A program made the position numbers and the translations under genes. The notes beneath the pieces are model-generated. The model was not told where the DNA came from and did not search any database. It saw only the letters and a program-made list of their open reading frames with translations. DNA of 64,000 nt from Tillus elongatus (lineage: Eukaryota; Arthropoda; Insecta; Coleoptera; Cleridae): assembly GCA_964006375.1 (NCBI GenBank), contig OZ023269.1, positions 131,122,809-131,186,808 of the forward strand, read 5' to 3'. This document shows, one piece after another, positions 47,376-60,184 of the stretch. The first letter of the stretch is position 1. Each line of letters begins with the position of its first letter.

Positions 47376-47975
47376 TTAAAAAGGCTTGCCTTACAACAGA
47401 TACAGTAAAAGATTTTTTCTGTCGTTGTCTGATTTTCTCACAACAATAGGTTATTGTTAGAACACGATCTTTCCTTATATTTACTTCAGAGCCGCACATC
47501 TTTGCTTGCAAATGACTTCACAAGTAATAATCGAAGGAGTTTAAATCAGGCAGGTTCGGAGGCTAGTTATACGGATCACTATGCCCTGTCCAGCTATTAG
47601 GGTAAGTATCAGTCAACAATGATACAACCTGGCGAGAATAATGTGGTGGAGCTCCGTTGTGTTGGAAATACATCAAACGAACGTTGACATTGTCCAGTCA
47701 TGTAGGTAAAACATCTACCAAAAAATTTCAAATAAACATCGCCAGTCAATCTAGACGAAAGCACATAGAAGCATAAGTCCACAATACCACATCAAATATT
47801 GACAGGAAACATATGTTGCGAATTCTTTCTTCTAATAGCATGGGTATTCTGGTACGCCTACATGTGATTATTTCTAGTATTGTAAATGACATCTTTAGTA
47901 AAATGTACCTCATCGGTGAATAGAGTCCGGTAGAAAATTGTTCTGTTACAGAAAATCCGACGACACAACTGTGAC
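47376..47975 (-). pseudogene. Tc1/mariner-type transposase relic
   Basis: The minus strand in shifting frames reads TLFTDEVHFTKDVIYNTRNN (first catalytic D in FTDEVHF), VNIWCGIVD, LTGDVYLKF, MYFQHNGAPPHYSRQVVSLL (the second D position is N), YPNSWTG, NLPDLNSFDYY (third position) and a C-terminal part QAKMCGSEVNIRKDRVL. At least four frameshifts or stops. The D-to-N change at the second catalytic site alone would inactivate it. The family differs from the element at 10832. Confidence 0.7.
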
Positions 47976-48108
47976 AGCTTCATCGAGTTGCTGTACTTGC
48001 GAATCACAGGTGGCCCTTAAGTCGTTGGTGTTACCTACATTTTTTTTGAACATTCCTCATTGCATTTTTGCATTTTTCATCCAAATATAATGCATGTTTG
48101 TAAAAAAT

Positions 48109-48413
48109 CGAGACGCAGTAAGTGCGTTTTGGTAGCGAATTTTAGTTAAATGCTTCAAATTTCAATAACTCATTTTGCTATTAACCCAAGGTTTGTTGGG
48201 TTGCGAGGAAACCAGTTTTCTCGGAAAGATTTTAAGTTTATTTTCGTAAAATTTTTGTACGTTAAGTTATTTTGATAAAATATGGGACATTGTTTCTACT
48301 ATATAAGTTATACCGGTAAGCAGATTGATGCCTGCTTGCATTAGAGAGACACATTTACTATTAAAACTATTTTTATGAAAATCCACCTTCATAACGCACT
48401 TGCTGCATCCAGA
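48109..48413. mobile_element. MITE family M, copy 5
   Basis: AGACGCAGTAAGTGCGTTTTG at the left (48111) to CGCACTTGCTGCATCCAG at the right (48413). It directly abuts the 3' end of a SINE at 48421. Confidence 0.7.
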
Positions 48414-48420
48414 CTTTTTG

Positions 48421-48709
48421 TTTTTTTAACGTTGGTCCAGTTCCGCGACAATGGCCAATTCGCGACGCCAGGGAGCAGTTTCACCTTCTTATCCTGGAAA
48501 TTTTGCCCAACCCCTGCCTTTCTGTAAGAAGGGTAGGGATCTTTAACGTGCCCAACATCGCAGGGACACGAGACCGACGGCAATGCCATATCCTCGGTTG
48601 ATGTTAATGTTACAGTATGTAATGAAAAAGTGAAAGGAGCACCCCGGGATCGAACCCAGTACCCTGCCGTTCAGAGATACACGTTCTTACCACTGTACCA
48701 CCGAGGCTC
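48421..48709 (-). repeat. SINE family S1, copy 2
   Basis: The minus strand starts AGAGCCTCGGTGGTACAGTG (A box) and has the B box GGGTTCGATCCCGG, then the S1 body to AACGTTAAAAAA. The head resembles tRNA-Gly or tRNA-Glu. It lacks the TTGAGCAAGTTGAATGT segment present in copies 1 and 3, an internal deletion. Confidence 0.85.
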
Positions 48710-48719
48710 TATGATGTAA

Positions 48720-49550
48720 CTTAATTTGAACAAATTTCTATGTAACGTATGAAGCAACTATTGTTGCAGAAATATTTTTATTGCATTGCCATGGCCAATT
48801 ATGTAAAGAACACAGTTATTGATATACAGAATTTTGATTCGAATGATTAAAAGTTGAGATTTATATTATTTATTTTACTTACAATAATAATAGTAATGAC
48901 AGAGATAACATAAAAGTTTTACCAGAGTGTCTCCTTGTAGTGGAAGATTTTCTAAAAGAAGAAGTATAACATTTGACGTACGAGTTAAGGAAGTCGTAAT
49001 AATTTTGTGGTGTCATTATTGTCAGAAAGTGTGTAAAAAGGTTTTAAATATTCAAATGAGTATCCATGTATATCGGGACATAATACAGCATATAAGCATA
49101 TATGAGTTGGTTCTGTGGAGGAGGGAACTGTAATAAGTATATGTTGAATATGAGAACGTGTGAGTGTGAGGAACAGTTATGGTTATGCTAGGGAAATGGT
49201 CCGCACTCCATTGCTTCTTCTACGGCCTCAATACCCTCAAACAGTCCACCCTCAAGCCTCTCTCTATCTTAACTCACGGTCCGGAAACAATACCACCAAC
49301 TTTATGTTAAGATATTTCCACGTTTTCAATAGATTTATTTTACAGAATGCATCAGAATACATCTCATATACATATATCTAGCCTTTAGCCTTATATTTCG
49401 GCTGAAACATTCTTTGCAACTGTTTAAACTGCTCTATTTTTTCACTGGAGATTCTTATTTTCTGTAAACACAGCTGTTATTTTTTATATTTTCGAGTTTC
49501 TTTTCTTATTTTTATTACATACATTACGTTACGTTACATTACATTACATA
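48720..49550. other. No feature recognised; short TTACR repeats
   Basis: AT-rich. A short pentanucleotide run (TTACG/TTACA) lies at about 49520-49555, just before the Penelope-like fragment. Short ORFs at 48927 and 49160 have no domains. Confidence 0.4.
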
Positions 49551-49567
49551 CATACATTGAGTGAAGA

Positions 49568-49948
49568 TTGGAACTTGTGATGAGCACTAATAAGTACAAT
49601 TTGGAGAACCCAATTCATCACAATACAGTTTTTAGACCTGACGATCGTTTCGCTAAGAAAGTTAACGTCATCAGAGGATGCAAAATTCGAACTAATTTCT
49701 ACTATAACACCACAGAGAAAAAAATTGTTTGCCTACCTTTTGAACCGCGTATCACAAGGGGTCTTGAGAGCATTTTTGAGAAAGCCGATTTGCAGCTAAC
49801 TTTTTCGACAAAAAATAATTTAAGAAATTTGTTAGGTAATACGAAAGATCTATGAGACAGATTGTAAAGATAGTGATCTTAAATACGTTAGGCAGACTAA
49901 GAGGGGACTAGATTTCGTAAACATCTGTCACATTTGAGATACAGTAGT
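49568..49948 (+). pseudogene. Penelope-like element 3' fragment with GIY-YIG remnant
   Basis: A 95-codon ORF (49568-49855) ends in LPFEPRITRGLESIFEKADL, then NLRNLLGNTKDL, the linker ahead of the endonuclease in Penelope-like proteins. After a frameshift at about 49855 the next frame reads IYETDCKDSDLKYVRQTKRG, resembling the GIY-YIG nuclease signature with YVGQT changed to YVRQT. The first 120 bp (TTTGGAGAACCCAATTCATC, GACGATCGTTTCGC, AACGTCATCAGAGG) recur inverted at 59766-59885. RT is absent. The fragment is dead. Confidence 0.65.
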
Positions 49949-50149
49949 GTAGACAGGTCATGCGCGGCACAAAAATTGTAGGTAACACCAACGACTTAAG
50001 GGCCACCTGTGATTGTCGATATAATTTTATACGATGCAGCTCAAGACACCCTATAAGTAAGGTATACAATTTTTTCTCGTATCTTGCATAATAACAATTA
50101 TATTCAGCTTTACCGTAGAAAAGCGCCAGCCTGTATATATGTAAGCAGA

Positions 50150-50260
50150 AAGTAAACCCGGATATGGAATCTAGGGGGCCTAGTTTGCGCTCATTTGATT
50201 AATTTTTTTTAGAATTCAATAGTCGCGGTCTCCTCATTATCGAATTTTTTCTACGAAAAT
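50150..50260 (+). repeat. R module (plus orientation)
   Basis: AAACCCGGATATGGAATCTAG, GGGGGCCTAGTTTGCGCTC and AGTCGCGGTCTCCTCATTA. A second R module follows at 50852-50960, directly after the (TA)n array. Confidence 0.65.
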
Positions 50261-50778
50261 TGGATAAAAATTATAGAACGTTAAACCATAAACTTAACTA
50301 AAACTACTGCGAAAGCATCAGAGAAATGGTCTATTTGAATTTTCTGTAAATATTTTAGTAATGATGGTTGAAGGTGAACCATAAGGGTTTGCAGAACACT
50401 CTTTACATAATCCGTATTTCTTTCAGGTTCATTGCTTAAATGTTGCCAATTTTGACGTTTCAAATCGGGATTTTGACGTTTTGTGGAAAACCCTAAGTTT
50501 TTTTTCTTTAAATGCGTATAACTTTTTCGTCTTTAAACTTACAGACCTAAATTTTGGTAAATCGTTCATATAATACAAACACGCGTACAAAATCTGGTTG
50601 GCCTGACTTTGTTATTTCCGGGGATATAAAATTTTCCCGAAAGAAAACACAAAATTTTCCGGGAAAACCTGGGGCAGTTTTCCTGGCTGACGAACTTATG
50701 CAAGCCACTTACAAAGGAAGGTGCTTAGCAAATTTGAGCAAAATTGGCCCATTATCTTTTAAGTTATAGGTGGGATAC

Positions 50779-50789
<11 letters not shown>

Positions 50790-50851
<62 letters not shown>
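50790..50851. repeat. (TA)n microsatellite between L and R modules
   Basis: About 30 TA units. The left flank (TTTTCCTGGCTGACGAA and GGTGGGATACATACATACAT) is an L module that also precedes the array at 95. The right flank is the R module. Confidence 0.95.
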
Positions 50852-50854
<3 letters not shown>

Positions 50855-51539
50855 TGAAACTGACCCTGGATATGGGTTCTCGGGGGCCTAGTTCGCGCTA
50901 ATTTGAAGAACTATTTTTCTAAATTCAAAGGTGAGGTTTCCTCATTAGTGATTTTTTTCACTTGTGAAACCACGGGAAAAGTATACGAATGTAATAAATA
51001 TGGAACGGTTTCAATAAATTTTAGGGCAAGAACAAACAGCCAGATATGCTATTCAAATTGAATTAAGTTTGAAAAGTTTTCATCTGTTCTTTATTAAATT
51101 ATTTAAAAAAAAACTCGCTAAAAAATTCATCGGAATAACAATTATTAATTATAAATTTTGATGTTTTAAGTTTGTTTCATCAGATTTAATTAATTAAAAA
51201 TTAATTCACCTCTAATTTTTGTCTCTTTTAACATAGAGATCTGAATTTTGGTACATAGAATACTCTGACGGAAACCAGCGCACCAAATTTGGTTGTCTTC
51301 ACTTTGGTATTTAAGGATATATACTTTTTTTCGAAAGAAAACACAACATTTTCCAGGAAAACTTGGGCCGATTTTTCTGGCTAACGAAATTATCCAAAAG
51401 GAAGGGATGTACCAAATTTGATCAAATTATAAATAAAACATATTAAAGACCACAAAAAAATGGAAATCTGGGAACAATACTACATTCAATAAACAAACAA
51501 TAAGAAACAATTCATCCCAGAACAAATCCAAGTACAAAC

Positions 51540-51965
<426 letters not shown>

Positions 51966-52159
51966 AAGGCCGATTTTGATAAAATGTGGTAAGTAACTTC
52001 TTTTTGCAAGTGACTTGTATAAGTTCCAAGTTCGTTAGCCAGGAAAATAGGACCAGTTTTGCCGGAAAAATTTTAGGCTTTCTTTTGAAAAAAAAAATCA
52101 TATCACTGGAAATAACAAAACGATGGCAACCAAATTTGTTAAGCAGGTTTAAATTGTGA

Positions 52160-52603
52160 AAACCAAACAAAATCTATTAAACATTACAGACACCGTTTAT
52201 TTTTTCATGGCGCAAAAAGGTCAAGAAGTACGAGAAAAATGACTGAAAATTTTTCTCCATTATAAAAAAAGTTTTCCAATTTTCTTGCAAAAATTGTTTG
52301 CAAAGTTTCATAACTTTTTTTAAATTGTCGTCGAAAAGTTTGTTGTGAATAATTATATTTTGGTAAGTGGGTAAATAACTTGAAGAGGAAAATCGAACTA
52401 GTTTTTTCGGAAATATTTTAAGTTCATTTTCGGAAAAAAATTGTATGTTTTCAAACAATACAGCTATTTTAATGTAATATGGTACATTGTTTCTACTATA
52501 TGAGTAACCAAATTTGATGGCTGCTATAATTCAAAAAAGGACATATTTACTATGAATTTTAATGAAAATTCACTACCATAACGCACTTGCCGCCTCCAGA
52601 CTT
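52160..52603. repeat. Family F fragment ending in a MITE M terminus
   Basis: AAACATTACAGACACCGTTTA and GGCGCAAAAAGGTCAAGAAG match family F. The block ends with CACTACCATAACGCACTTG and CGCCTCCAGACTTTTTT, the M right TIR. Confidence 0.55.
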
Positions 52604-52739
52604 TTTTATTTGACCACACGGTATTGTATGCCTTTACGTTTTAGTGTCTGAAATTGTTTTCGAAGTGGTTGAAAATGAGATATGTAAATATCCGATATGT
52701 ATAAAGAATAAGCAAATGTTGCAGCAGGAACAGCAGGAA

Positions 52740-52995
52740 AGTATTATTAGAAAGAAGGCAAAGCAAGTGAGGCGAGGCAGGGTCGGGGGTTCAGGTTGGT
52801 AGTCCGATCTGATGAGCTATTGATGATTCCAACGTGTCTACACCAGCTGAACCAATTACATTTCACAAATCCTTTACAAACCGCATCCCAGAAGTCCCTG
52901 TGGTTCCCCGGTTCCCCGATTCCCTACTGGGATTCCGGGATTACACTTAGCCTCTGAGCTACACTCAACTCTCAACACTATCCTTACGGCTTCAC
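52740..52995 (-). repeat. tRNA-like repeat head (minus strand)
   Basis: On the minus strand GTAGCTCAGAGGCTAAGTGT (about 52974-52955) looks like an A-box region, followed by GGAATCCCAGTAGGGAATCG and GGGGAACC repeats. It is GC-richer than its surroundings. No clear B box. It may be a SINE head. 53000-53500 holds nothing recognised. Confidence 0.3.
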
Positions 52996-53506
52996 GCCTC
53001 GCCACTCTCCATCTGCTGACAGTTTAGATAATAGCCAACACTTATCTATATGTAGATAGCTGTTTAAACCCACAAAAACTTAATAGTTTTTTTCTGGGAT
53101 TAGTGGATCGTTATTCGGAATATATTTTAGATTATCCTACCGTTTCTGGACAGGTTTCATACAGATAGATTAGTTGCGGGGCCACGGAAATAATCTTCAC
53201 TCTATTTGGTATTCTAAGCTTTTTAATCTTCTACTGGATGATTAATACAGTATAATACTTTGATAATAAGTAGATGGGACTGTGTAGAAAAAACTAATTA
53301 CTCTCTAAAATATAGATGTAAGTAATTAAAATGTAAATTAAATTCGTTTTAAATATATACCTATGTATTCATTGTTTATTTTCAAGAAAATAGTGTCAGC
53401 GCACACTCTCATTTTTGCTCTGACATTTTTTTTATATTTTGGTGGAATGAAAAAAAAACCGAAACCAAGGTTCCTGTTAAGTTTTTATATGTTTATATAT
53501 GTTTAT

Positions 53507-53611
<105 letters not shown>

Positions 53612-54284
53612 TGTGTGTGCGTGTGCGTGTATGTGTATCGAACCGATAACACAAAAAGTTATTAACCAATTTAGATGAAACTCGGCAAGAATCTTTCTTT
53701 TGTTAGTGACTTGGACGATTTCGTTAGCCAGCCCAGTTCACCAGTTATTCTTAAAAAAATAGATTTTTCCGAAAACAAAAGTTATTTTGATGAAATTTGG
53801 TTGATATGTTGTCCTCGTAAATACCTTACTACGTACCAAAATTCAACTTAATATTTTTTTTTTATTTTTTTTTAACAATACACCACGAGGGCTTACAGCG
53901 TAATTACTATCGTACCGTGGGTGTCGACAAGGAGGAAAGAGGCAACTTGTTAATTCTGGACTTGAAGGTTGGGAGGTTCGGAGGAGAAAGAAAAACATGT
54001 GCGGGCAAGGAGTTCCACAACTTGGAAGTTCTCGGGACAAAAGAGCGGGCATAACAAGATGTTCTATGACTGGTGACCTGGACAGTCAAAGGGTGCATTC
54101 GCTCTGTTCCCCTGGTAGATCTGTTGGGGGCAGCAAGTGGAGGAACTATGGAAGAAAACTCATCTGGGCAGTGCCCGTGCAGATATCTACAAAAGAGAGA
54201 GAGGTCACCAATGGCACGTCGGTGGGCAATGGATGGCAGCCTTTGGGTGAGGGTAGGGTCACCGATGAGACGTATAGCTATATT

Positions 54285-54827
54285 CTAAATGGAGTCCAGG
54301 ATAGCGAGTGTAGAAGCGGCAGCGTCACCCCAGATGTGGAAGCAGTATTCGAGGTTTGGCCTTATTTGTGAAGTATATAAGGTATAGAGATTAGCTGGTG
54401 AAAAGTATTTGCGAGCCCGGAAGGGGAAACCTAATTTCTTAGCAGCCGCTACTGTAATTGATGTGACATGTTGGTGCCAATTGAGATTTAGATCCACAGA
54501 AATGCCAACAAGTGAAAAGGACTCATTACTTTGGATAACTTGGTTGTTCATTGTGATGGATCTAGGGCTGGTGTATCTCTTATGAGATAAAAAGCAAGAC
54601 TGAGATTTGGTGGAGTTGAATTGTACAAGATTTCTACTTCCCCAGTCTAATATTTTTTGGAGATACACAGAGACAGAACACGCCATGAGTCTGCGATCCT
54701 CATCTAATTGGACGAAAGAGACAGGCTTAGAATATTGTATATTTGAGTGGAGGGTGCTGTCAACCGCGTAGCTGTGAACTGGGTTGGATGTGCTAGAGAG
54801 GAGGTCATTGATGTGGATAAGAAACAA
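54285..54827 (-). pseudogene. Family 1 RT, C-terminal half (copy 5)
   Basis: A 180-codon minus-strand ORF with LIHINDLLSSTSNPVHSYAV, DSTLHSNIQYSKPVS, KSQSCFLSHKRYTSPRS, LVGISVDLNLNWHQHVTS and LYTSQIRPNLEYCFHIWG. YADD has become YAVD. Confidence 0.8.
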
Positions 54828-54835
54828 AGTAGGGG

Positions 54836-55440
54836 CTAAATCTGAACCTTGAGGGACTCCTGCATTAATTGGATACGTTTAGAGGAATGGCCATCCACGA
54901 TAACAGAAATACTCTGGTTGGAGAGGAAATTTGCTGTCCAGCTATAGAGTTTTGGTGGTAGGCCATAGGCCAGAAGTTTATTAAGCAGCGCTGCGTGCCA
55001 GACCTGGTCGAAGGCTTTGGATATGTGTAGAGCGACAATCTGGGATTCACCATGTAGTTCCATAGCCTTGCTCCAAGAATAAGTGACAAAGGAAAGGAGG
55101 TCGGCAGTTGATCTGCGCTGACGAAATCCATACTGCCTGTCGTGGATTAGACTGTGTTTTTCAAGAAATTTTAGTAATTCGGTGTTTATATATTTTTCCA
55201 TCACTTTAGAGACGACTGAAAGGAGAGAAATATGCCTGTAGTTGCTAGGAAGCGCTTTGGATTCTTTCTTGGGGACGGGTTGTACTCGAGCAATTTTGCA
55301 GTTACTAGGGAATATGCCTCTATTGTAAGATGTCTGAAACAAACGAGTCAGGACAGGAGCAAGTTCTGGTGCGCATTTTTTGAGAACAATTTCTGGGATC
55401 TCGTCAAGGCCAGAGGCTTGCCTGGTATTAAGAGAAGAAA
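54836..55440 (-). pseudogene. Family 1 RT, N-terminal half (copy 5)
   Basis: The minus-strand ORF covers SSLNTRQASGLDEIPEIVLK, FQTSYNRGIFPSNCKIARVQ, ISLLSVVSKVMEKYINTELL, HDRQYGFRQRRSTADLLSF and VALHISKAFDQVWHAALLNK. The H in place of the motif A aspartate abolishes metal binding. The first 20 or so residues upstream of SSLNTR belong to flanking DNA. Confidence 0.8.
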
Positions 55441-55572
55441 GGTTTGTAGAAAATTGAGTTATACAGTTTGAAGCATTTAATGAAAATTCGCTAACATAAC
55501 GCACTTGCTACGTCCCGATTTTTTAAATTATGTGGAAAAAATCTAGATATATAAATATATTCATTTGTCATT

Positions 55573-55912
55573 TCTTTAACGTCGGTCTATTTACGCGACT
55601 ATAGCCAATCACCGACGCCAGGGAGCAGTTTCACCTCACTATCCTGGAAATTTTGCCGAACCCTTGCCTTTCTGTAAGGAAAGTATGGATCTTTAACGTG
55701 ACCAACATCGCATGGACACGAGATCGACAGCTTTACCCCCTCCGAAGGGCGGAACGTGTAAACATTCAACTTGCTCAAATACAATGCCAGAACGTCGGTT
55801 GATGTTAATGTTACAGTATGTACTGAAAAAGTGAAAGGAGAACGCTGGGATCAAACCCGGCACCCTTCGGTTCAGAGGCACCCGTTCTTACCACTGAACC
55901 ACCGAGGCTCTC
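55573..55912 (-). repeat. SINE family S1, copy 3 (full length)
   Basis: The minus strand reads AGAGCCTCGGTGGTTCAGTG (A box), GGGTTTGATCCCAGCG (B box), then the full body including TTGAGCAAGTTGAATG and GGATAGTGAGGTGAAACTGC, ending GACCGACGTTAAAG. About 340 bp. It is the reference copy for the family in this window. Confidence 0.85.
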
Positions 55913-55919
55913 ATTTGTG

Positions 55920-57002
<1,083 letters not shown>

Positions 57003-57274
57003 AGTTTTCTCGGAAACATTTAAAGTTTATTTTCGGAAAATTTGTGTACATTTTCAAACAAGTTATTTTGATAAAATATGGGACATTGTTTCTACTATAT
57101 ATGTTATACCGGTGACCAAAATTGATGCCTGCTTGCATCAAATACATATTTGCTATTAAACACATTTTTATGAAAATTCACTTCCATAACGCACTTGCTG
57201 CGTCTAGACTTTTGAATTTTGAAAAAATGTCTTCAAATTAGCGCGAACTAGGCCCTCTAGAACACATATCCGGG

Positions 57275-57275
<1 letters not shown>

Positions 57276-57342
<67 letters not shown>
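57276..57342. repeat. (TA)n microsatellite next to an R module
   Basis: About 33 TA units, immediately after an inverted R module (about 57215-57275: TTAGCGCGAACTAGGCCC and CATATCCGGGTTA). Confidence 0.95.
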
Positions 57343-57344
<2 letters not shown>

Positions 57345-59056
57345 CCATTAAAAGTCAGAGAAGACGCAATACCAAAATATTGTATGTATTAAACAAAATC
57401 TATTAAATATTACAGAGAACGTTTATCGTTTCATGGCGCAAAAAGTTCAAGAAGTACCAGAAAAATTATTTTGAAAATTTTATAATTTTTCTCCTGTAAA
57501 TGTCAAACTAAAGATTTGAAGCGTGACAATTAGTATGAGTATTGTGCTTTATAAACGATAAATATTGTATAAAATATATATTAGAACGTTTTAGATTTAT
57601 CCTACACTTCTCATTTGTTAAAATAGTTGCAAAATCTGCCTCTGAAGACCTTACATATTACAAATAAATAACTTAAGATCATTCTTAGGTTATCTACATT
57701 TCATTGCAGAGTGTGATAGAAGGCTTACAGTGGCGTAATTGTTAGATTCATGGCTGATGAGCGAAGGGACGTTGGTTCAAATCTCACGCTGACTGAATTT
57801 CTCTTTCAACTATTTTTAAAACTTTTTTTCGTCTTTGATTAAATTTTGCCGTTATCTGATCAGATTGTGTAATACCAATATTTTTTAGCGACTTTTTGCT
57901 GAAAATGAAAGATAAGCACTTTTAAGACTTCTAATTCAAGTTTGACAGCAGCTATTGTTGCCCTTAGTTGGCAAAACCATGCCACAGTTAACATAGACGT
58001 AGAGATTTGTGACATTAGAATAGGTAGTTTTCTTCCCTACAACCGGGTTCAATTTTTACAGCATCAACACGCAAAAGAATTTTCTCTGTGAAGCCATAGA
58101 AAAACTATCTAGTTCTGTATTTAGATCAGATTTTGAATATTTGTTCATTAATTTAATTCGTTCCTATTAGCTAATTTTTTTGTAGAAAATGTTCTTTTAA
58201 TAGCGAGTTATCTTATAAATGAATTTAATGAATTTTCTTTGAAGAAAAATGTGCGAGTTTTTGTATGAAAAATTATTCAATTGATGGAACATTTTTTAAA
58301 CGAAATTCTCGAAAATAAGGTTTTAATGGATTTTCGTGCAAACAAATTATTTTATTTTCAATTTTAATTACAGATTAGGCATATAATTTAAATTTTATGT
58401 ATTCTTTTAGCAACATTTTGTGCAGTTTCTGCAGAAATTTTTTGTGCTTCGTAGAAATCATTTTTTGTAAGATGTGAAATTTGGGTAACTAATGATAAAT
58501 GTTTAATAAGTTATTATAAAAAAGTGTTTACCGACAAAATTGTTCGCAAATTTTCATGAAATTATTGTTGTGTCGTCGAAAAAGTTTTTGTGGAAAATTA
58601 TATTTTGGTAGGTGGGTAAATAACTTGAAATGGTTCTTTGGCCAGGAAAATCGGACCAGTTTTTTTCAATTTATTTAATTTATTTTTATTAGCGCATTTT
58701 CTTGTACAAAGTGTTCTTTTAATAACGAATTTTCTTATAAATAAATTTAATAAATTCTTTTTGAAGAAACGTTTATTGAGAATTTTTGTATGAAAAATTA
58801 TTCAATTGATGTTACATTTTCTATCGAAAATAAGGTCTTAATGGATTTTAGTACAAACAAATTATTTTATTTTCAATTTTAATTACAGATTAGGTATATA
58901 ATTTGAATTTTATGTATTCTTTCAGCAAAATTTTGTGTAACAAAAAATATTTAGCTACATTTGATGCCTGCTTTCATTTAAAAAAAAGACATATTTGCCA
59001 CTAAACACATTTTTATAAAAAATCACTACCATAACGCACTTGCTGCGTCCAGACTT
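57343..59056. repeat. Long AT-rich repeat family F, copy 2
   Basis: Collinear with 28820-30421: AGAGAAGACGCAATACCAAAA, GGCGCAAAAAGTTCAAGAAGT, a tRNA-like module (57725-57800, TTGGTTCAAATCTCACGC), CCGTTATCTGATCAGATTG, TTGCCCTTAGTTGGCAAAACC. An internal segment near 58140-58400 is repeated at 58670-58940 (TTCAATTTTAATTACAGATT in both). It ends in the M right TIR (CATAACGCACTTGCTGCGTC). Confidence 0.65.
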
Positions 59057-59218
59057 TTTTTGAATTGTTTACAAGCCACACCTATCTAATTTATCCGCCT
59101 ACATCAATCAAAACATATAAGTTCATCACTTCCATAAATGAAGCTTTGCATACATATATCTGGATTCTTTGTATCAATAAAATGCCAGAAATGTTAACAA
59201 TGGCTTACTAAAATAAAA

Positions 59219-59407
59219 ATGTCCGTTATAATTTTTATATTGGTTTTGTTTAATGTCTTATGCATTGTTACAAAACGTGCTTATATGTCAGAGATTGAAG
59301 TAAAGCGTCACCATCTCATAAAAGACATAAAAGAAGATATAAACGTTGTCGTTGTCGATGGTCGATCACAGGTTTTACAATCTACAATATATCCTAAAAA
59401 GGCATAA
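59219..59407 (+). CDS. Small ORF with signal-peptide-like N terminus (uncertain)
   Basis: 62 codons. Residues 1-19 are strongly hydrophobic (MSVIIFILVLFNVLCIV), followed by TKRA and a charged, hydrophilic tail (KRHHLIKDIKEDINVVVVDG). It could be a tiny secreted or membrane peptide, or a chance ORF. There is no homologue I recognise, no clear promoter and no splice context. It is listed only because its composition differs from the TA-derived and TE-derived ORFs around it. Confidence 0.2.
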   Translation: MSVIIFILVLFNVLCIVTKRAYMSEIEVKRHHLIKDIKEDINVVVVDGRSQVLQSTIYPKKA

Positions 59408-59724
59408 GCCAAACATTTATGTATTCCTATTTGGAATCATAAAATAACAATGTTTTAAATAGCCCTACACTCTAGAGGTTTTTACTCTTAGGAAGGCGGG
59501 ACGTCAGCGAACTTCAATAAAAAGCTGGAATTCCTATTTTAATCGGTTTGCCTGTCATTGTCGCCATTTTAACATCGACATTTGAAATATCAATTATGAC
59601 ATTTAAATAACCAGACTGGTTTAATTATTATAAGGCAATTAGATTGGATACCAGACACAGTATCTCGTTGTTGTCCCCTCTGAAGTGATTTACATTTTAG
59701 TACAATTTGGAATGTTAAGATATA

Positions 59725-60003
59725 AAGATCGTTTTGTCAACAAAGTTTGCGTCATCAGAGGGATGAATGAAACGATCGTCAGGCCTAAAAACTGTATTGT
59801 GATGAATTAGGTTCTCCAAATTGTACTTATCAGTGCTCATCACAGGTTACAATCTTCACTTCATACATTGTGTTTACGAGTTTGTTTTGCTGGAAGCTAT
59901 GCTATGGTAAGTACAGTTGGAGAACCCAAATCACCACAACACATATTTCAGAAACCTTACGAGCGTTTCGTTGACCATGTCAACATCTTCAGAGGAAGAA
60001 AAA
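59725..60003. repeat. Inverted partial copies of the Penelope-like terminal sequence
   Basis: Three pieces in alternating orientation. Plus (about 59725-59765): GATCGTTTTGTCAACAAAG and GCGTCATCAGAGG. Minus (59766-59885): GAAACGATCGTCAGGCC, AATTAGGTTCTCCAAATTGT. Plus (59905-60003): GTTGGAGAACCCAAATCACC, CGAGCGTTTCGTTGACC, ATCTTCAGAGG. All match the start of the fragment at 49568. Confidence 0.6.
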
Positions 60004-60184
60004 TTCTAAAATTAAACTACTAGCTACCGTGTATTTATACCGCGTCTAGGTAAACGAACTAGTCCGAAGTAAAATTGTCGTCGAAGACCCATCGTTTGTT
60101 TATTGTGTAGTGTAACTACGAGGTCGAAGACCTGCTTTAATCTTCTGGTCGACAAATTTATGAGCCCTTCTAATATAAGGATAG

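Larger units (their letters stand above)
44720..50133. mobile_element. Composite DNA transposon with TA-flanked TIRs, heavily invaded
   Basis: The left end CAGGGTGACGCATTTCTACGG (44720) and the right end (reverse complement CAGGCTGGCGCTTTTCTACGG, ending 50133) continue as an inverted pair for about 155 bp. TA lies directly outside (44718-44719 and 50134-50135). A mariner-type transposase relic (about 47380-47975, minus) lies inside. The remainder is later insertions: MITE M (44958, 48109), a palindrome (46007-46369), family 1 copy 4, a SINE and a Penelope-like piece. A third partial copy of the inner TIR sequence at about 48000-48060 means two related elements may be merged here. Confidence 0.6.
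53852..55440 (-). mobile_element. Non-LTR family 1, copy 5 (5' truncated, RT active site lost)
   Basis: A minus-strand copy from a T-rich tail complement (53852-53870) to the start of RT (ends within SSLNTR at about 55440). The RT part reads YGFRQRRSTADLL, motif A ALHISKAFD (catalytic D changed to H) and NFLSNQSISVIVDGHSS. After a frameshift near 54830 it continues with LLSSTSNPVHSYAVDSTLHS, where YADD is YAVD. Two catalytic aspartates are replaced in addition to the frameshift. It begins next to a piece of MITE M right end (about 55475-55520). Confidence 0.85.

Noticed and set aside
46936..47511. 191-codon minus-strand ORF as a fusion gene
   Set aside because: Its N terminus is the C-terminal tail of a transposase relic and the rest is family 1 RT. 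It is a chance in-frame junction of two TEs.
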